Source: Papilionanthe hookeriana x Papilionanthe teres
Taxonomy: Eukaryota > Streptophyta > Magnoliopsida > Asparagales > Orchidaceae
Reading direction: 5' to 3'
Length of the DNA stretch: 64,000 nucleotides
Assembly: GCA_022702705.1 (NCBI GenBank)
Contig: CM040421.1
Coordinates: 806,001-870,000 of the forward strand
Made by a program: the position numbers and the translations under genes. The stretch's first letter is position 1. Every line of letters begins with the position of its first letter. This document shows, piece by piece, positions 57,789-64,000 of the stretch. The notes under the pieces are model-generated. The model saw only the letters and a program-made list of their open reading frames with translations. It was not told the DNA's origin and made no database searches.

Positions 57789-59428
57789 TGACCCGACCAC
57801 AATTACGCATATAATTAAATTTATAAAGATAGGTAAACTTAACCCTAAAATAAGCGACTAGTGTGCAAGGTTTAAATGTTTTATAGATAATAATAATAAA
57901 TGCACTATGTGTACTACACAAGTATACGTATCATTCCAAGTAATATAGAGATTTCTTTTTAAAAACTTTAGATATCGATCCCACGAGGAATTTGGTGAAA
58001 ATTAAAAGAAAACTAAATAAAAATAAAGTTCTAATTTTTAATCACTAAACAAAAGTAAAATTAAACTTACTAAACCTTCACAATTTTGCAAGTAAATGTC
58101 TAAGCACATGAATAAAATACTTAATTTAAATAATTTCTCCTTAAAAATATTTATGTAATAAGTAGACGAATATAATTTTTTTTAGAACTTAACAATGTTG
58201 TATTGTGATAAATGGGAGCATAAATATTTTTTACCCTTTGGTCCAAGCATAAAGAACATTGGCTAGTCTAAAGGTTGGTGTAGGATGTGTCATTTGTAGT
58301 GCTGAGTAGATTCTAGGATGTCACTTCTAGATTACCCACTGTGCCCTCTCTATAGGACCTACCAATGACCCGATTTCCTCACTTTAAATCAATTTGATAG
58401 AATTTAGCCTGTCACTCTAAAAACATTCAAATCAACACCCTTCAAAACTTATCTCCCCATCTATTTGCACTCCTCTTCAGTTGATAACGTCTGATCTTCT
58501 AAAGTAAAATGTGATACTTACAAGTTAAGAAATCATGGTCAGGCCTATACAATTGGCCAAGTTGTAAAGTAAAATAAGTTTAGGTAAAATATCATCACAA
58601 TTTTTAATAAGAAAAATAAAAAGTTCTTAAACAAAAATTCAAACCTCTTGACCTAATTACTTTATATTTGTAAGGAGAAAGAGATGAAAACTACTCAGAA
58701 AGTATTGGATTAACACAATAAAACATATTCATAATCATTAAATCCAAAACACACAACTTAAGAGTTAAGTACAAATACTTATTTGGAATGTTCACCAAAG
58801 CAATCCTTCAAAGTTCTCTGACTTCTCTGACTCTTTACAGAACTTTAAACTTCAGGGAATCACAAACACTCACTAAACTTGTACAAACTTGACTTTTAAA
58901 GTGAAAGAAACTAAATGTTCACTCTAAAACGGCTCTCCTTAGCAGCCAAAATAATTTATATTTATAGAGCTTCGAAAATGACCAGGGGTTGCTTAAGGCA
59001 CCTCTTCAAAATTTGGTTTCATTTAACGAATCTTCTAGAAAATAACTGTGGCGCTTAGGCGCCAAGTCAAATGTTCAGTTACCCGCCTTTTTGCTCCAAG
59101 GGACACATCTCTTCATCAAAATGTGTCTAGATTCATTGTATTCTTCATTTAAAATGTGCTTTATCATTTGGGGTATTCTAGAATACTTTTGACCGCCAAA
59201 ATTCAAATTTTAATCACTCTAACCGTTTCTGGTGCCTAGGCGCCAGACTGATTTTCTTCATTTTTCTTCATAAAGCCCCAATTTTACTTTATTTTGCTTT
59301 TTTTTGTACTTAAACTCATCTTCTTATACCTGCAACAAAAAATATAAAAATATATTTCATTAAAGCATAATATCCTTAAAAATATAAGAATAATTTATCC
59401 ATAAAATAGTAAATTTTAAGGTAGATCA
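57789..59428 (-). mobile_element. 5' LTR of E2
   Basis: 1640 bp. TATA box TATAAATA on - at 58959-58966, U5 signature ATCGATCCCACGAGGAA at 57973-57989, palindromes at 59049-59065 (one mismatch) and 59230-59247. Confidence 0.92.
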
Positions 59429-59433
59429 TGGGG

Positions 59434-60064
59434 TTAGACTATGACGATGATCTACCCACAAAAATGTTGCTTTTAAGCTAAACCACATCCACAGAAGTAT
59501 CTCAACTATATTCGTTCAAAGCGAGCAGAACAAACATGTACTCCTCAATCATAAGGATGAACGAGACATGCACATCAATTGTACTCTCTATGAACGAGAG
59601 TAGTAGTCTTTGGAGCATGTGTAGAGCAAATCAGTGGAAGAAAAGGTAAGAGAAAGCTGAGGCTTCTCTTATATAGATTGGTGTCTGCATTAGGTATACC
59701 CCACCTGTAAAACTTCCACTATGCCTGAAATGCAAGTTGATAATCAAATTAAGAAAAAGACAAGGTTTATCCTACATGAAATTGTTGCAAACTATGGGTG
59801 ATATTTTTGACATATGCAACAGAATCACCATAAATAACTCAAATAACGAAGATATACCAAAAACGCACATTCTTTATTGCTCCAAAAACTGGATTACAAA
59901 GTGCATGTGGTTTAAAAAGAAAATTTCCTCATAAAGTACAATGAGTACATGAAAAAAGGCTAAGAAAAATATCTTATCGAATATCACCCATTGATAGGGG
60001 GCATTAAATGGGATTCATTTGTTTCAATCAGCAATGAAGGTAGCTCAACTATCAGATTAAGGGC
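59434..60064. other. Unassigned DNA right of E2
   Basis: No gene recognised. Before E2 inserted it was joined to sequence ending at 26863. The open frame at 59737-59934 has no recognised domain. Confidence 0.4.
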
Positions 60065-60720
60065 TATTAGACCCTAAGGGTTGACACCCGAGGTTAAAAT
60101 GAAATGGGGGAAAACCCATGCAAAAGGCAAGTCTAATTCTGAGGAGGGATTTCCGGACTCGAGGGTTGACGCGCGAGGCATAAAAGAAAAAGTTGAAAAC
60201 TCATAAGAAGGCAAGCCATTCTTCCGAAGGAAAGGCCTTGGACCCGAGGGTCGACTCGCAAGCTGTAAGGAGATGAGTGAAAACCCATGAGGGGGCAAGC
60301 CATTCTTCCGAAGGGAGGGCCGCCAGACCCGGTGGGTTGATGCTCGGAGGCATAAGGAGATGAGTGAAAACCCATGAGGGGAAACCCATTCTTCAGAATG
60401 AATGACATCCATGCTCGAGGCCTAAGAAGATGGGTGAAAACCCATGAGGGGGGAAGCCGTTATTTTGAAGTAAGAGTCGCCGGACCCAGAGGACAACGCA
60501 TAAAGCGTACAAACACGTGGGTGATATCCTACAAAGAGGGCTAACCACTTTTGAAGGAATGGTCGCCACGACCCAAGGGTCAACACACGAAGCGTAGAAT
60601 ATTTAGGTGGCAACCCACAATAAAGGCAATTCAACTTCCAAAAAAAGGGAACACCTCAGACCTTTGAGGTCAACAAATAGAGCGCAAAATAAGTGGGTGG
60701 GCATAATTTGTACTATGTGA
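60065..60720. repeat. ~85-bp tandem repeat, about eight copies
   Basis: GGGTTGAC-like starts occur at 60078, 60163, 60248 and 60334, then 60490, 60577 and 60667 after a shortened unit. The core includes GTGAAAACCCATGAGG and GCAAGCCATTCTTCCGAAGG. Open frames on - here come from the repeat. Confidence 0.9.
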
Positions 60721-62312
60721 CCATTAAGCTTCTGAGAGTCTTTCGTGCCATCCATATTTTTTTATTGGCATAGAGATTTTTTATTCCCGACTAGGCCATT
60801 ATCGAGAATGATTTGGCATGACATACCAAATCGATCTAGTATGAGAAGCTCTCACGTAGGCATCCTAAACTCATGACCAAGTATACCATGCAAAACATAA
60901 GGTTTTTAAAATTCAAGTCTAGGTGGGATTTTCCTTAATTACTCTTCCCTAGTCCCTGTTTTTAATTCTTTTCACCCTTAGCTAAGTAGGCCTTGTCATT
61001 TGTATCTGAGTTTTAAGAAAATATTTTCATTATGGAGATGTGTTTAAATTCATTACTGATTTATCAGTCATCCCAATGACACTTAATCAGTTCTTTGAAC
61101 ATAATATCCTAAGGTTCTTATCAGGAGAATTTTGAAATTAGCAAATTCATTATATTGAAATTTCTGATTTTTCATACACCTCAAGCTTCTTCTCAGAAGT
61201 GTTGGCCAGTTTTTAGTTCTGAAGTCTTTTACACTTTTTGCATTTCTGAGAATAACTATTTTTGGTAGACTTTTTTTTGTAATAAAGTAATTTCTTTTTT
61301 ACTCCAAAATTCTCTCAAATAAGGATACTTAGAATTTTATGATCCATTACTTGTAAGCTTCCATTGGTTTAGGTGAATGAAAAAGTAAGAGACCAAAATA
61401 GACTCTAAAACTACTCACATTTGATGACACCCATCTAATCACTTTGAGGTATCCTCAGGACTTAGGTGAAAGTTCATTAAAGTGAGGGATTCAATCGTCA
61501 AGACTTAGTACGAACCCACTTCTCCATGGACATTCACAATTCTTAAGAAAGGCTTGTTGATGGTGCAGGTACGCTCACCCTTCAGCTCTATCCAGTATCA
61601 TCAGATGTCGAGGTGTTGGATGAGGAAGTATTAAGTGCAGGTAGAGCCACTACAACGACATCCATGATGATTCCCGATATGATATCTACTACAGTAGCTT
61701 CAAACGCCGCACCAAGGGCCAAATGCAACTTTATGGTGGGCCGTCCGGCTTGTATGACAGAAAGCAAACATCCTGGCCTCTTAACGAACTAACACGTGAA
61801 CCCCAGTCTCCTACTACTAGGGCTTATATGATAAGAAGAACAAAGAAGTTTGGTCGGACGTCTGTAGGATTCTGACAAGGAACTTCTTTCAAGGAAGAGG
61901 ACCCAGTCTTCGTAGAGGGAAACTGCTCCCACAATCTTCTTGGTCAGAAGATTAATAATGACGCTATCAATGTGGACTACAGACTCAAAAGTGATCTGCA
62001 TCTCGATGAGGGAAGAACCTCAAAGCATTCCTAGTTGTGGGTGTTGGTACAAAGTCTTAAATTAAATGCCACGATTAATTTCATTACGCAATAATTCCAA
62101 TTCTTTTAGCTTTTAAATTAGTCTAAATGAGACATGTTGCCCCATTTAACCAAATTTACCTATAAGCTATAGGGTATGGTCAAATGAATTAGTCTATTCA
62201 CTACCAACTTTCTAATATCCCAAGCACAATTCACAACAAATATATTATTTACACTTGACCATTTCAATTTGTTTAACTAAATTGCAATATGCGTTTGAAT
62301 TTGAAACTCTTC
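60721..62312. other. Unassigned DNA between tandem array and HMA gene
   Basis: No gene recognised with confidence. 61560-61790 is open on + for about 75 codons (Thr/Met-rich, with VLDEEV and CNFMVGRPA), and 61789-62001 is open on -. Neither has a domain I know; they may be decayed transposon pieces. Confidence 0.4.
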
Positions 62313-62428
62313 ATAGTGGAATCACCGAAAGCTCCAGTGTTTAAAAAAAATAAAAAAAAAATAGAAAGAACAATAAAAAAAGCAACTTTATGATAGTGAA
62401 ATCTCCGAAAGCTCCAGTGTTTAAAAAT
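62313..62428. repeat. Short direct duplication, 80-bp step
   Basis: ATAGTG.AATC.CCGAAAGCTCCAGTGTTTAAAAA occurs at 62313 and 62393 with an A-rich spacer. It lies just upstream of the HMA gene's 5' UTR. Confidence 0.85.
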
Positions 62429-62459
62429 AAATCAGATTAAATGCTGTCCTTTTCCATCT

Positions 62460-62644
62460 TGCAGGAGGCGTCTTTTGCTGCACTAAGAAGGAATTATCCT
62501 CACATTCACTGCGTACTTTTAACACGCTCATCCCCCACTTATACTGATTCCCGGTGATAACCATTGCAAAGCTCAATCACCAAACATCCTTTACAAGCTT
62601 GCAAAAGCCTGAAGGGAGATCAGCATCCCTTTACAATTTGTGAG
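62460..62644 (+). other. Probable 5' UTR/promoter-proximal region of the HMA gene
   Basis: The stretch is less AT-rich than its surroundings and runs without ATG-led long frames into the start codon context GTGAGATGG. No clear TATA box can be assigned. Confidence 0.4.
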
Positions 62645-64000
62645 ATGGTACAGGTACGCAAATCACTATGTAGCTGAATTATTCTGTTTTAAACCTGATG
62701 TTTTGTTCATGGATTCTTACTAGCTTTGATATCTCTTGTTGGAGGAATAGCAAAAGGTTGTTGTCAAGGTTCTCGCCATGAATGATGAGAAGACAAAGCA
62801 GAAAGCCATAGAAGCTGTTGCTGATATCTATGGTATTTTCCCTATAAGTTTTCTTTTAGTAGGAAGTGGTTACACTTTCTATATTTGAAATAAAATTAGC
62901 AGCTGGGAATCCTAATAGCCTAATTTCTGTCATGAAATTCTCATAAATAGAAATTCTTAATCTAGTAGATTGAGATCTAGTGAATATTTGAAGATTATGA
63001 GAACCTAAGAGGTGTCAGGTGTAGCATGGCTTTTGCGCTTTGATTATGTTGTCTCCATCAGAATTTTAATATGGAACAATCATTGTCTGTGAATGGTAAA
63101 TAGTGAAGACATATACCTATCACAAGTAGAAATAAAGCAAGCTAGCCTATCAATTTTGTTTTATTTTAAACTCTTCTGTCAGTGACGATCAGTCTATATA
63201 TTAGTCAGAACTCCAGATTTTAAGAGAAAAAGTGTTCTTTGAAGTAATAAGATGCTATAACCTAGCATAAGGAACCTAGAGAGGCACTGAAAGCACAAAA
63301 TTTCGACATAAATACAGATAATATTCCAGAAGCAACAACTGCGTCCTGATAAGTCTGGTAGCAGAAACAAATAAGCAAAAGATAGCAACAAGAAATAAGC
63401 CTCAAATTTCTCCAAATTAAGTAAATAAGGAATTTAAATCAACCAGATTTAGGATTCATTTTTCCATCATATTTTAACTGTGAAGCATTCTTCTTTTTTT
63501 TGTCGTGAAATGATGAATAATGCTTAGATGAGAGATATCCAAATTACTTGATCCAGTGAAAAACTAATGCGAGGTAGGCTGCTTTATATAATTTTTTCTT
63601 TTTCAAAATTAAAAAAATTATGGTTTTTTGTTCTGTAAGAGTTTAACTAGTTTTCCCAATTATTTTTCTTTTAAGTTCTTTTTCAATAATAGCTTTAATT
63701 ATTGTAATGAGATAAGCATCTTATAATGGAGATGAATCATGGAAATAATAATTTATCATTAAGTCATGCTTGGAACAAGAAAATTTGCATGATTAAACCA
63801 TTGAACTTATTCTTAGTTTGTACTTTTTCTTCATTTTATCAACTACTTTTATTAATCAGGGATTGACTCCATAGCTGCTGATCTCAAGGAGCAGAAACTG
63901 ACTGTCATTGGTGAGATGGACACAGTAGCAATCGCGAAGAAGCTGAGGAAAATAGGGAAGGTTGACATCATATCCGTTGGACCAGCTAAAGAGGAAAAGA
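62645..64000 (+). CDS. Heavy-metal-associated (HMA) domain protein, HIPP-like, 5' part of gene
   Basis: Exons: 62645-62653 (MVQ), 62751-62832, 63860 onward, cut by the window end. Introns start GT and end AG (62654-62750 and 62833-63859), and the phase fits across the second junction (codon split 1/2). The protein reads MVQ, QKVVVKVLAMNDEKTKQK, AIEAVADIYG, then IDSIAADLKEQKLTVIGEMD, TVAIAKKLRKIGKVDIISVG, PAKEEK. The pattern, beta-alpha-beta-beta-alpha-beta with VDIISVGPAKE, is that of small plant HMA proteins related to heavy-metal-associated isoprenylated proteins. The metal-binding CxxC is absent (MNDEKTK in its place), as in a known subgroup, so metal transport is doubtful. A C-terminal CaaX box would lie beyond the window. 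An alternative acceptor at 62757 would drop two residues. Confidence 0.88.

Larger units (their letters stand above)
26864..59428 (-). mobile_element. Element E2: Athila-like Ty3/gypsy retrotransposon, split by element B
   Basis: LTRs at 26864-28573 and 57789-59428 share sequence and both start TGACCCGA and end GATCA on +. The 5-bp TSD TGGGG occurs at 26859-26863 and 59429-59433. Removing the nested element B and one GTAAT leaves about 11.6 kb, a normal Athila size. Order on -: LTR, PBS, gag, protease, RT, RNase H, truncated integrase, env-position ORF remnants, PPT, LTR. Many frame breaks and the loss of the integrase core make it non-autonomous. Confidence 0.93.

Noticed and set aside
60074..60412. 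Repetitive frames on - with GFHSSPY-like units
   Set aside because: By-product of the 85-bp tandem array; several frames are open at once.
63194..63415. 73-codon frame on - in the HMA gene intron
   Set aside because: Hydrophobic, AT-rich intron sequence with no recognised family.

Overview
The window is plant nuclear DNA from a large, transposon-rich genome. Evidence: nested LTR retrotransposons of plant Ty3/gypsy type (Athila lineage, probably also Tat lineage), plant-type TATA boxes and introns, and a heavy-metal-associated (HMA) plant protein gene at the right edge. The sequence alone does not give the species. I see no bacterial genes, CRISPR array, rRNA or tRNA gene.

Layout. 1-10662: the 3' part of a very large LTR retrotransposon on +. 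It carries a broken AlkB-type (ALKBH9/10-like RNA demethylase) reading frame (186-1794), two tandem arrays, a purine-rich tract and a 7.2-kb LTR (3496-10662). It sits in the gag gene of an Athila-like element on - (gag 10663-11540, primer-binding site 11847-11866, LTR 11873-13475). 13476-14139 is a ~40-bp minisatellite. 14140-15640 is a second Athila-like LTR on + with a decayed primer-binding site. 15640-20349 is mostly unidentified DNA with a degenerate repeat array. 20350-25793 is a deleted Athila-like element on + (two LTRs, integrase tail, 3' UTR).

26859-59433 is a nest that can be unpacked exactly from target-site duplications (TSDs). Element E2 (Athila-like, -, own length about 11.6 kb, TSD TGGGG) is split in its gag by element B (Athila-like, -, own length about 13.6 kb, TSD GTAAT). 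B is split in turn by a solo copy of the giant LTR (40357-47690, TSD TATAG). B still shows LTR-PBS-gag-protease-RT-RNase H-integrase, two successive env-position ORFs, PPT and LTR, with only a few frame breaks.

59434-62460 is unassigned DNA with an 85-bp tandem array. 62645-64000 holds the only cellular gene with an intact reading frame: the first three exons of a small HMA-domain protein, continuing past the window.

The observations I would follow first are: (a) the AlkB domain inside a retrotransposon 3' region, on the same strand as the element; (b) GC-rich palindromes that occur in the U3 of each Athila-like LTR and again in front of each env-position ORF, often with a TATA-like box; (c) a fossil LTR-end/primer-binding-site junction inside the LTRs of element B; (d) duplicated polypurine tracts. 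Distances and repeats were read by eye, so alignments and counts should be recomputed.
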